Shown: piece after piece, positions 9,143-16,709 of the stretch
How positions within the stretch are numbered: the stretch's first letter is position 1
Layout: every line of letters begins with the position of its first letter
Notes under the pieces: generated by a model
What the model saw: only the letters and a program-made list of their open reading frames with translations
The model's database searches: none
Told to the model about the DNA's origin: nothing
Assembly (NCBI GenBank): GCA_031400715.1
Contig: JANNQK010000273.1
Location: 1-33,535 of the forward strand
Length of the DNA stretch: 33,535 nucleotides
Source of the DNA: VFMC01 sp031400715
Lineage (GTDB): Bacteria; Actinomycetota; Acidimicrobiia; Acidimicrobiales; Ilumatobacteraceae
Reading direction: 5' to 3'
Program-made: the position numbers and the translations under genes

Positions 9143-10321
9143 GTGGACGACAGCGGTCTGATCGCAGGCACCGAGCAGACCCGCCGCCTTCGACAGCCGG
9201 TCCACACGATCGCCTATGAGCCGGGCATCGACGGTCTGCGCGGCGTGTCGATCATCGCGGTCCTGCTGTTCCACGCGTGTGCGACGTCATCGCTCACCGG
9301 ATGGTTCCGCGGTGGCAACCTCGGCGTCTCGGTCTTCTTCACCCTGAGCGGATTCCTGATCACCACGCTCCTCGTCACCGAACACGAGCGGTCTGGCCGA
9401 ATCGATCTGAAACGCTTCTGGACCCGGCGCATTCGGCGGCTCGCCCCCGCCTCGTTGACCGTCGTCGGCGTGGTCGTGGTGCTGTCCGGAACCCAGTGGT
9501 TCGACCTTCGTTCGGCGGATGCGCTGGCGGCGATCTGGAGCGTCACGAACTGGCACGTGATCGCCGGTGGCCAGGACAAGCTCCTGCAGACGATCGTGGG
9601 CCCGCTGGGGCCCACCTGGTCGCTCGCCGTGGAGGAGCAGTTCTACGTGCTGCTGGCGATCGGTGCCTGGGGCGCACTGCGCACGACCAGGCCGATGCGA
9701 GCGATCGCCATCGGTGCTGCCGCGACGGTGGTCGTCTCGCTCGCGCTGGCGAACACGGTCTCGGACTGGTCACCCCGACTCGAGTTCGGAACCGACGTAC
9801 GCGCCGCCGAACTGGCGGTCGGTTGTCTGCTGGCGGTCACCATTCGGCGCCGGCGCTCCCGACTGACCGAACGGGCGGCTGCCGCCGACCTGGCCGGCGC
9901 GCTCGCCTTGGCGGGTCTCGGCGCGCTGTTCGCGCTGGCCGGAACGGCGCCATGGCTCCTTCGTGGTGGCCACGTGCTCGTCGCACTCGTGTCGGCCACC
10001 GCGATCGCTGCGATCATCTCCCACGGTCGGATCGACGCCGCACTCTCGTCGCGGCCACTCGTCGCGATCGGGCGGTGGAGCTACTCGCTGTACCTCGTGC
10101 ACTGGCCGGTGTTCCTCGTGCTCGACGAGCAGCGCGTCGGCATCGATGGGGTGCCGCTGGTGGTGGTGAAGCTCATGGTCGCGTTCGTGCTCGCCGTCGG
10201 TCTGCATCGAGTCGTCGAGCAGCCGTTGCGCACGACGGACGCGTCGGCGCGATCGGTGTATGCGACGTGGCTGGGGGCCTCGGTCGCAGTGAGCGTCCTC
10301 GCCCTGGTGACGCTCGCATGA
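9143..10321 (+). CDS. OafA/YrhL-type acyltransferase lacking an SGNH domain
   Basis: A 392-residue acyltransferase-3 protein. It has the family Arg-x10-His pair (Arg33, His44) in helix 1, then VSVFFTLSGFLIT, SLAVEEQFYVLLAIGAWG, and the late WSYSLYLVHWPVFLVLDEQ and VVEQPLR motifs. About ten membrane helices fill the protein, and it stops after the last one, so unlike the two relatives in this window it has no periplasmic SGNH domain. Such short forms either hand the acyl group directly to a membrane-proximal acceptor or depend on a separate partner. An ATG-type extension to 9062 is possible, but GTG 9143 is favoured by the leaderless -10 box 8 nt upstream. The next gene starts 10 bp after its stop, suggesting one transcript. 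Confidence 0.87.
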   Translation: MDDSGLIAGTEQTRRLRQPVHTIAYEPGIDGLRGVSIIAVLLFHACATSSLTGWFRGGNLGVSVFFTLSGFLITTLLVTEHERSGRIDLKRFWTRRIRRLAPASLTVVGVVVVLSGTQWFDLRSADALAAIWSVTNWHVIAGGQDKLLQTIVGPLGPTWSLAVEEQFYVLLAIGAWGALRTTRPMRAIAIGAAATVVVSLALANTVSDWSPRLEFGTDVRAAELAVGCLLAVTIRRRRSRLTERAAAADLAGALALAGLGALFALAGTAPWLLRGGHVLVALVSATAIAAIISHGRIDAALSSRPLVAIGRWSYSLYLVHWPVFLVLDEQRVGIDGVPLVVVKLMVAFVLAVGLHRVVEQPLRTTDASARSVYATWLGASVAVSVLALVTLA

Positions 10322-10331
10322 GTACCCTCTC

Positions 10332-11570
10332 GTGAGCACCATGGCGCCCTCGAACGACCCCTCAGCACCGCCCTCGAGCACGGTTCAAACGTCGGTCGTG
10401 CTCGATGTGACCGTGCCGGTCCACAACGAGGCCCACGTGCTCGAGTCGAGCATCGCGAGTCTCCACGCGTACCTGTCCGCCAACTTCCCGTTCAGTTGGC
10501 AGATCACGATCGTCGACAACGCGAGCACCGATGCGACCCTCGACGTCGCGCGCCGATGCACCGAGCAACTCGCCCACGTCGAGGTGATCCATCTCGACCG
10601 CAAGGGTCGCGGGCTCGCCTTGCGCGAGGCCTGGAGCCGCAGCGAGGCCCAGGTGTGCGCCTACATGGACGTCGATCTGTCGACCGGGCTCGATGCGTTG
10701 CTGCCCCTCGTTGCACCGCTCATCACCGGACACAGCGACCTCGCGATCGGATCGCGACTCGCCCCCGGTGCGTCCGTGGCTCGGGGCCCGCGGCGCGAGA
10801 TCATCTCGCGCACGTACAACGTGATCCTCCGCACCGTCTTCGCGGTCCGCTTCCGCGACGCTCAGTGCGGCTTCAAGGCGATCCGCACCGACATCGCCCG
10901 ACACCTGCTGCCTGCCGTGGAGGACGACAGCTGGTTCTTCGACACCGAACTGCTGTTGCTCGCCGAACACAACGGGCTGCGCGTGCACGAGGTGCCCGTC
11001 GATTGGGTCGACGACCCCGACAGCAGGGTGAATGTTCGCCGCACGGCCACCGACGACCTCAAGGGTGTCTGGCGCATGGCGAGGAGCTTCGTGCGGGGCG
11101 GCGGTCGGCTGGACCTCGGGCCATTGCGCCGAGCCCCACTCGCCGAGGACTTCGGTCGTCAGATCGTCGGGTTCGTCGCGGTGGGGTTGATCAGCACGAG
11201 CGTGTCGCTGCTGCTGTTCCTCGTGTTGCAGCAGCATCTGCACCCCGTGTGGTCGAACGTGATCGCGATCGCTGCCACCGCGCTCGCCAACGCCTGGGCC
11301 AACCGACGCTTCACCTTCGGCCATCGCAGTCGGATCGACCGGGGCCGCGACTACTTGGCGGCCACCGCGATGTTGTTCACCTCGCTCGCCGTCTCGAGCG
11401 GGTTGTTGGCCGTCACCTTGTGGGCCGGCGGTGAATTGCTCGCTCAGTCGCTCACGCTGGTGGGCGCGTGGGCGCTCGTGGCCGTGGGCCGCTTTGCGCT
11501 GCTGCGCGCATGGGTGTTCGCCTCTCCACCGGCGGAGGAACAGGGCACCACCATCCTCACCCGGACGTAG
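10332..11570 (+). CDS. GT2 glycosyltransferase fused to GtrA-like membrane domain
   Basis: A 412-residue two-domain protein. Residues about 20-245 are a GT2 fold of the polyprenol-phosphate sugar synthase type: VTVPVHNEAHVLESSI, ITIVDNASTDAT, the metal-binding YMDVDLSTG, an IGSRLAPGA block, QCGFKAIR and a WFFDTELLLLAE segment. Residues about 272-400 form a four-helix GtrA-like domain with the typical NAWANRRFTFG motif. GtrA proteins are proposed to flip or anchor polyprenyl-phosphate sugars, so one polypeptide may make a lipid-linked sugar and help present it outside. In M. tuberculosis a stand-alone GtrA protein (Rv3789) is encoded near dprE1. The GTG at 10332 is used here; ATG at 10341 is an alternative, with a TACCCT hexamer 12 nt before it. 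The gene ends 20 bp from the convergent GT-C gene. Confidence 0.87.
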   Translation: MSTMAPSNDPSAPPSSTVQTSVVLDVTVPVHNEAHVLESSIASLHAYLSANFPFSWQITIVDNASTDATLDVARRCTEQLAHVEVIHLDRKGRGLALREAWSRSEAQVCAYMDVDLSTGLDALLPLVAPLITGHSDLAIGSRLAPGASVARGPRREIISRTYNVILRTVFAVRFRDAQCGFKAIRTDIARHLLPAVEDDSWFFDTELLLLAEHNGLRVHEVPVDWVDDPDSRVNVRRTATDDLKGVWRMARSFVRGGGRLDLGPLRRAPLAEDFGRQIVGFVAVGLISTSVSLLLFLVLQQHLHPVWSNVIAIAATALANAWANRRFTFGHRSRIDRGRDYLAATAMLFTSLAVSSGLLAVTLWAGGELLAQSLTLVGAWALVAVGRFALLRAWVFASPPAEEQGTTILTRT

Positions 11571-11585
11571 GCCTCACCCGGACGT
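11555..11585 (+). repeat. 14-bp direct repeat at a convergent gene junction
   Basis: CCTCACCCGGACGT occurs at 11555-11568 (the final codons of the GT2-GtrA gene) and again at 11572-11585 in the 20-bp gap before the convergent GT-C gene. The period is 17 bp, so the frame is not kept. It looks like a small duplication at the gene end; no hairpin is evident. Confidence 0.7.
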
Positions 11586-11590
11586 CGCCA

Positions 11591-13609
11591 TCACCCCGAC
11601 GCAGCCGCACCCGGTGCGGCGGGGCGGATCAACACGGCGACGGTCGTCGTGCCCAGCTGCCTGCGCAACGCACTGGTGTCGGCGAACACCGCGGCGACGC
11701 TGGGGTCGAGTTGCAGCGCGCCGAGGGCCACCATCTCGGCGGCAAGGCCAGATCCCACGAACGTCGCAGGGTCGAGGCTCGCATCGACGATCTCGTCAGC
11801 GGTCAGTCCGAACCGCCCATCGGCCACCAGCCGTTCCCCGTCGAGGCTGAGCACGATCCCGAACGCGCCGATCTCGTCGATCATCGCTTGCTCCCCTGCC
11901 AGCAATCGTTCGATCGCGCCGCCATCGAGCGGGGAGGTGAACGCGATCCGCTGGCTTCCCCCCGGCACCTCGATCGCAGCCCGTGCCTCGAGGAGGAAGA
12001 CCGTGAGTGGTTCATCACCGTCGGCCCGACGAGCGTTGCCGAGCTGGCGCACCAAACCGGGCTCGGCGACGCGCAGGTCGACCCCTGCCTGTTGCATCGC
12101 TGCCATGACGACTGCCGAATAGGGCTCGAGGTATCGGAGCGTCGACGAGTCGAGCACCACCGACTGATCGGTGGAGAACCGGCGAACCTGATCCGAGATC
12201 GATCGGGCGACCGGAATCGACTCGGAGAACGTGTCGGGCCCCGCCGGCTGCGCGAACGCCGGCACGTTCAACAACGACACCGCCATCGAGATCGCCGCGA
12301 GGGCGTATCCGGCCCGCGTGGCGCCCTTCCCACCCGGCATTCGAAACACCGCCGGTGCAGACAGGCTCGCCAGCGCGATCGCGAAGAGGCAGAAGGCACC
12401 GATCGACCACAGCCAGCGCATCTGGTGCGGCGTCAACCCGAGCGGGCCGATCGGCATGATCGTCAGCGAACCGAGCGCCAGCGCCACGGCGGCTCCAGCC
12501 ACGGTGACCCCGGCGAACACGGGGCGATCGCGCCGTCTCCAGGCCCACCAACCCGCTGCGCCCAACAGCGCGAGCAGCACGAACAGCCCGGTCGCTGCGA
12601 TCGCCGAGCTGCGCAGCCCGATCGGGGTGAGCGTCACCCCGTCGGCGTCGTACGGCGTGTAGGGAACCGCGTCGATGAACGAATCCCGACTCCACCACGG
12701 CGGCACGGCGAGCACACCGCCTGCGATGCGCACGGCGGTGGTCGCCCCGATCGTGGGCTCGTCGCTGCCGGTGCTCGTGGCGATGCGCGCGAGGTTGCCC
12801 TGCCCGTCGCCGAAGAGCTGTTCGATCAGCGGCTGCGCCCACAGCACCACGACCGTCGCGAGTGAGATGGCACCCACCCGACGGATCTGCCTGCCGTCAG
12901 CGGCCTTCGCTCCGGGATCCGCACGCCACCGTCGCCGGTACACCGCGACTGCGCCGATCAGCGCGGTGATCACGAGCGCGGGCACCAGGTACGCGTAGCC
13001 GAGATGCGTCTGGAGGCACAGGCTGCACGCCACGAAAAGCCACGGCAGCACCACGAGATCGCCGGCGGCGGCCGCCCAGGTGCACACGAGCATGAACAGC
13101 GCAGGGAGCACCAGCACATGAGGGTTCCAGGGGTCGGTGAGCATCGCGCTGCCGAGCGTGTAGGCGAGCATCGATGCGACCGCCGTGGCGAGCAGGCAGG
13201 CTCGCCGACCACCGACACGGTGGGCCACGAGTGCGGTGCCGGCGATCGCCGCCATGTTGATCGCGCCCACACCGAGTGCCACCCCGGTTGCGCCTCCGAA
13301 CAGCTTGACCGGGATGGCCAGGATGTCGAACAGCAGCGGACCCGGATGGTTGAGGTCCTTGCCGGCGCTCAGCGAGGCCGACGACCAGGTGCCGAGCAGC
13401 GGGAAGTGGTCGAGGCTGAACACGTCGCGGGCCCGCATCTCGATCAGTGCGTTGTCGCCGATCGGGATCCACCGATCGCCCCGCCGCCGGGCGATCGCGG
13501 TCAACACCGGTAGCAAGGCGATCGCCACCACGATGAGCTCGATGCGACCGACGGCCCGGTGGGCCAGCCCGACGAACGCTCTGCCCCGGACGGGCTCGTC
13601 AGCGCTCAC
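11591..13609 (-). CDS. GT-C-like multi-pass membrane protein (tandem paralogue, downstream copy)
   Basis: A 672-residue protein: one N-terminal helix, an outer loop with DNALIEMRARDV, then LNHPGPLLFDIL, LTDPWNPHVLVLPALFML and LCLQTHLGYAYLVPAL. About ten more helices follow, then a soluble C-terminal domain of about 200 residues ending TTTVAVLIRP. The neighbouring gene 13606-15528 carries the same landmarks in the same order (DLAMTEFRVRDV, GSHPGPLSFYLL, VTQPWNPYLPLLFWL, LCAQTHLPYLGL, STAVFLLPPG), so the two are paralogues. The Asp in the first loop fits a GT-C catalytic acid, and a polyprenyl-phosphate sugar is the likely donor, perhaps the mannose lipid made by the gene two places upstream. 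The GTG start overlaps the previous stop by 4 bp (GTGA). I do not recognise a characterised homologue, so acceptor and linkage are unknown. Confidence 0.78.
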   Translation of the reverse strand: MSADEPVRGRAFVGLAHRAVGRIELIVVAIALLPVLTAIARRRGDRWIPIGDNALIEMRARDVFSLDHFPLLGTWSSASLSAGKDLNHPGPLLFDILAIPVKLFGGATGVALGVGAINMAAIAGTALVAHRVGGRRACLLATAVASMLAYTLGSAMLTDPWNPHVLVLPALFMLVCTWAAAAGDLVVLPWLFVACSLCLQTHLGYAYLVPALVITALIGAVAVYRRRWRADPGAKAADGRQIRRVGAISLATVVVLWAQPLIEQLFGDGQGNLARIATSTGSDEPTIGATTAVRIAGGVLAVPPWWSRDSFIDAVPYTPYDADGVTLTPIGLRSSAIAATGLFVLLALLGAAGWWAWRRRDRPVFAGVTVAGAAVALALGSLTIMPIGPLGLTPHQMRWLWSIGAFCLFAIALASLSAPAVFRMPGGKGATRAGYALAAISMAVSLLNVPAFAQPAGPDTFSESIPVARSISDQVRRFSTDQSVVLDSSTLRYLEPYSAVVMAAMQQAGVDLRVAEPGLVRQLGNARRADGDEPLTVFLLEARAAIEVPGGSQRIAFTSPLDGGAIERLLAGEQAMIDEIGAFGIVLSLDGERLVADGRFGLTADEIVDASLDPATFVGSGLAAEMVALGALQLDPSVAAVFADTSALRRQLGTTTVAVLIRPAAPGAAASG

Positions 13610-15528
13610 GGGTCGGTTCCCGGGGGCAGGAGGAAGACCGCCGTCGACGTGCCCAACTCCAACAACCGGTTCACCTGCTCCTGAAGCTCGGGCGAGACCC
13701 GTGGGTCGAGCTGGACGCCGAACAGGTTCGTCTCGAGCAGCGGGATCAGCTCGTCGAGACCATCGGTCGCGAGCGAGGCCGCCACGGCTCGCTCGATCTC
13801 GGCGTACTCGGCGAGCTCGCGCTCGTCGCGCGGGTCGTACTCCGCGACCAACTCGGCCCCGGGCACGGCTCGCACCTCGTCGATGTAGAACCCGGTGGCC
13901 AGGCGCACCTCGGCATCGGCATCATCGAGATCGACGACTCGCTGGATCGTGACGGGCACCCTCCACGTGAACGGCACGCCGACATCGAAGCCACGACGTT
14001 CCAGCTCGTTCACCAGGCCATAGCCCTGGGAGCCGAAGTACCGGGAGTCGTTCCAGGTCACCACGTATCGTCCGTCCGTGCCCACAGCCGAGCCGAGACC
14101 GGCTTCGAGCGCATCGGCGGTGGGTCCGGTGATCTCTCGGAGGGTGTCGCTGAGGTGCTGCTCGGGAGCCCGCGCCCCGAACGCCTCGACGGTGAGCGCA
14201 CCGTAGGAGGCCACGCCGATCACGGCTGCCAACGCGGTCACGGAGGCCGTCAGCCGAGCGGGGGCGAGCCGGTCAGGACGAGCCTCGACCGATCTGGGCG
14301 CGATCGATCGGGGCTGGGAGACGGCCGCGAGCAACGTCCACACCACAGCGACGACCAGGAGCGCTGTCGTGGTCCACGCCCACAGCGTAAGGTAGTACCA
14401 CACCTTGCCGAAGATCCGGCTCATCGAGATCGCCCCCAACACCAGCGACCAGCCGATCACCACGTGCAAGCCGATCAAGATCCGATGTCTCATCCGCCAC
14501 GCCCAGACCGCGGCCACGATCCACACCACCAGCACCACCAGCCCGGGCACCACGCTGCCCTGCAGGTCGAACGCGGCGCGTGTGACGTGGCCATCGCTGC
14601 CGAACGCACTGCCGATCAGTCGGAAGACGTTCAGATGGCGCGCCAAGAGTGCGAGGCCCGAACCGGCTCCCAGTGGATCTTCCGGGGGGGTGCGGAAGTA
14701 GTCGGCGATCATCCGCAGGTTGCCCGGCTCGTTGGTGAGCTGGTCGTACACCGGCGGCAGCCACAGCACGACACCGACCAGTGCCGAGGAGCCGAGGGCG
14801 CTGTACACGCCATTGCGTTCGACCGGATGGCGATATGCCCGCCAGGCGAGCGCGGCGACGCACAGTGCGCCCATGCCGAGGCACAGACCGAGGTAGGGCA
14901 AGTGGGTCTGGGCACACAGCGATCCGACTGCGGTGACCAGCACGATCAGTCGGGTGTCGCCCTCGAGCACTCCCCAGGTCGCGAGCAGCACCACCAACCA
15001 GAACAACAGGGGGAGGTACGGGTTCCACGGTTGCGTCACGACGTCGAACCCGTACCCGCGGACCAGAACGGCGATCATCGCCGCCACGGCGACCATGAGC
15101 GGCGTGCCGCCGCGTCGCTGCGCCAGCCAGAGCGCGATCGCGATCGCGACGAGGTTCAGCACGATCATCCCCGCGAGCAGCCCCCACGCGCCCGAACCGG
15201 CGAGTCGATAGGCGGGCGCCAACAGGTAGAAGCTCAGCGGCCCGGGGTGGCTGCCCTGGTCCGGAAACACCCCGATGCGGCCCGGCAGACCGATCAGCGG
15301 GGCATCGCCGCCGCCGACGTCGCGCACCCGGAACTCCGTCATCGCCAGATCGAGCACCGGGTGGTAGTGACGAGTCGTCAGCTGCACCGCAGCGATCACG
15401 AACGGAATGGCCAACGCGATCCACAGACCGAGACGCACCTTGAACGCAGGCATCGCCAGGAACGCTTCCCGCAGGCGGCTGAAGGTGCCGGCCCCCGGCC
15501 TGCCGGCAGCACCCGACCGAGACGTCAT
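13606..15528 (-). CDS. GT-C-like multi-pass membrane protein (tandem paralogue, upstream copy)
   Basis: A 640-residue membrane protein with the architecture of its downstream neighbour: N-terminal helix, outer loop with DLAMTEFRVRDV, conserved GSHPGPLSFYLL and VTQPWNPYLPLL, a total of about 10-12 hydrophobic segments, and a soluble C-terminal domain from about residue 440. It shares HPGPL, PWNP and QTHL with the paralogue, which mark this as one subfamily. The ATG at 15528 lies 13 bp after the stop of the polyprenol-phosphate mannose synthase gene, and the next gene is joined by a GTGA overlap. The three genes thus form an operon that makes a donor and then carries two putative users of it. 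Their divergence (different C-terminal domains, few long identical stretches) argues for different acceptors or linkages rather than redundancy; that is inference. Confidence 0.8.
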   Translation of the reverse strand: MTSRSGAAGRPGAGTFSRLREAFLAMPAFKVRLGLWIALAIPFVIAAVQLTTRHYHPVLDLAMTEFRVRDVGGGDAPLIGLPGRIGVFPDQGSHPGPLSFYLLAPAYRLAGSGAWGLLAGMIVLNLVAIAIALWLAQRRGGTPLMVAVAAMIAVLVRGYGFDVVTQPWNPYLPLLFWLVVLLATWGVLEGDTRLIVLVTAVGSLCAQTHLPYLGLCLGMGALCVAALAWRAYRHPVERNGVYSALGSSALVGVVLWLPPVYDQLTNEPGNLRMIADYFRTPPEDPLGAGSGLALLARHLNVFRLIGSAFGSDGHVTRAAFDLQGSVVPGLVVLVVWIVAAVWAWRMRHRILIGLHVVIGWSLVLGAISMSRIFGKVWYYLTLWAWTTTALLVVAVVWTLLAAVSQPRSIAPRSVEARPDRLAPARLTASVTALAAVIGVASYGALTVEAFGARAPEQHLSDTLREITGPTADALEAGLGSAVGTDGRYVVTWNDSRYFGSQGYGLVNELERRGFDVGVPFTWRVPVTIQRVVDLDDADAEVRLATGFYIDEVRAVPGAELVAEYDPRDERELAEYAEIERAVAASLATDGLDELIPLLETNLFGVQLDPRVSPELQEQVNRLLELGTSTAVFLLPPGTDP

Positions 15529-15541
15529 CTGGTGGGCGATC

Positions 15542-16270
15542 TCATCGGGCGGGCCGCCGGCGATGGACGAGGTCGGACACGCCCCAACGGGTGACCAGCA
15601 GCATCGACTCGGCGATGATCCGCGACGACATCTTCGAGGTGCCGAACTCGCGGTCGCGGAACACGATCGGCACCTCGCGCACCGCGTGGTGCTTCACGAC
15701 CAGGCGGCGAACGAGCTCGGTGAGGAACGCGTATCCCTCGGCGGTCGTGCTTGCCGGCTCGATGTCGCGCATCGCCGTGGCGCGGTACGCGCGGAAACCG
15801 GAGGTGGCGTCTCGCACCCCGAGACCGAGCACCATGCCCGTGTACCGGTTGCCCCAGCGCGACAGCAGGCGGCGATGCAGCGGCCAATCCGCTGTCGCCC
15901 CACCGGAGACGTACCTCGATCCGATCACGACGTCGGCCCCTGCCTCGATCGCCGCGATGAGGCTCGGGATCGCCGCCGGGTCGTGGGAGAAGTCGACGTC
16001 CATCGACACGATCACGTCGTACCCCTCGTCGAGAGCCACCGTGAAACCGTTGCGGTACGCGCTGCCCAGCCCCTGCTTGCCCGGTCGATGGAGAACCTTC
16101 ACCTGCCCCAGCTCGGCGGCTGCCTGCTCAGCGAGCGTGCCGGTGCCATCAGGGCTGTTGTCGTCGACCACCAGCACGTCCGCACCGGGGACGGCGACCC
16201 GAACCGCGGCGAGGAACTGCCGGATGTTCTCCTTTTCGTTGTAGGTGGGCACCACCTCGACGCAACGCAC
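15542..16270 (-). CDS. Polyprenol-phosphate mannose synthase (Ppm1/DPM1 type GT2)
   Basis: A 242-residue soluble GT2 enzyme expected to transfer mannose from GDP-mannose to polyprenyl phosphate on the cytoplasmic face. Motifs match the DPM1/Ppm1 domain in order: VVPTYNEKENI, VLVVDDNSPDGTG, KQGLGSAYRNGF, VSMDVDFSHDP (DxD metal site), VIGSRYVSGG, DATSGFRAYR and EGYAFLTELVRRL. The length suits the single-domain form; the lipoprotein acyltransferase domain fused to M. tuberculosis Ppm1 is absent. The reading frame continues upstream, but the GTG at 16270 starts three codons before the VEVVPTYNE strand and has TACGAT 8 nt before it, so I take this as a leaderless start. The next two genes encode GT-C paralogues. 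Specificity for mannose rather than another hexose is by family similarity. Confidence 0.88.
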   Translation of the reverse strand: MRCVEVVPTYNEKENIRQFLAAVRVAVPGADVLVVDDNSPDGTGTLAEQAAAELGQVKVLHRPGKQGLGSAYRNGFTVALDEGYDVIVSMDVDFSHDPAAIPSLIAAIEAGADVVIGSRYVSGGATADWPLHRRLLSRWGNRYTGMVLGLGVRDATSGFRAYRATAMRDIEPASTTAEGYAFLTELVRRLVVKHHAVREVPIVFRDREFGTSKMSSRIIAESMLLVTRWGVSDLVHRRRPAR

Positions 16271-16278
16271 GAGCAGCA

Positions 16279-16284
16279 ATCGTA
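16279..16284 (-). promoter_or_regulatory. -10 box TACGAT of the mannose synthase promoter
   Basis: On the minus strand TACGAT ends 8 nt before the GTG at 16270; no ribosome site intervenes. It is one half of a 9-bp perfect inverted repeat (16279-16287 with 16327-16335) whose other half forms the -10-like box of the divergent gene. Confidence 0.5.
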
Positions 16285-16329
16285 GCGACACTCGCCCGGC
16301 AGAGCCGGGGACGCTGGCCGCGTCAACGC

Positions 16330-16335
16330 TACGAT
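16330..16335 (+). promoter_or_regulatory. -10-like box TACGAT of the divergent cassette
   Basis: TACGAT lies 11 nt before the ATG at 16347, giving at most a very short leader. It mirrors the divergent box at 16279-16284, so the 76-bp intergenic region would hold two outward promoters with symmetric -10 elements. Confidence 0.45.
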
Positions 16336-16346
16336 CGGTGCTGGTC

Positions 16347-16709
16347 ATGCGTTCGGTCCCGTCTGCTCCCCTCGTCGGCCCGTTCGCCGATCGCCTCCTT
16401 GCGCTCGACTTCCCGGCGCTCGATCCGGCGCGCCGCGCCCAGGCGATCGAGTTCACCCTCCGCCGTGTGGATGGCTTGCCCAGCGTGGTGCGTTTCGGCG
16501 TCACCGTGATCGCGGCGCTCTTCCGTGGTCTGCTCGCCGTGCCGGGCGGCGACGCCGTGGTGCGGTTCCTGGCGCGCACCCCGCTGCCCCTGCTGGGCGA
16601 GTACGTGCGCATGGTGCGTTCGCTGGGCTACGCCTACATCTACGAGACATGGCCCGACACACGTGCCGACGGCTCCTGCCCGGTCACCCACGAAGACGTG
16701 CCGGCATGA
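16347..16709 (+). CDS. Small protein of unknown function coupled to a GMC oxidoreductase
   Basis: A 120-residue protein that I do not recognise. It is rich in Leu, Val, Arg and Pro; a moderately hydrophobic stretch around residues 49-67 (VRFGVTVIAALFRG region) could be an amphipathic or membrane-touching helix. LGEYVRMVRSLGYAYIYETWPD near the end is aromatic-rich. There is no signal peptide, Tat motif, or Cys/His metal pattern. Its stop overlaps the ATG of the GMC gene (ATGA), the first of three identical-style junctions, so it is likely made in fixed ratio with that flavoenzyme. An accessory subunit or membrane anchor is a reasonable guess from context only. The ATG at 16347 is chosen because it is the first good start after the divergent promoter; GTG at 16338 is possible. 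Confidence 0.7.
   Translation: MRSVPSAPLVGPFADRLLALDFPALDPARRAQAIEFTLRRVDGLPSVVRFGVTVIAALFRGLLAVPGGDAVVRFLARTPLPLLGEYVRMVRSLGYAYIYETWPDTRADGSCPVTHEDVPA

Noticed and set aside
16271..16612. Upstream extension of the mannose synthase to 16612
   Set aside because: The added residues are basic, low-complexity and overlap the divergent gene; the catalytic domain starts right after GTG 16270.
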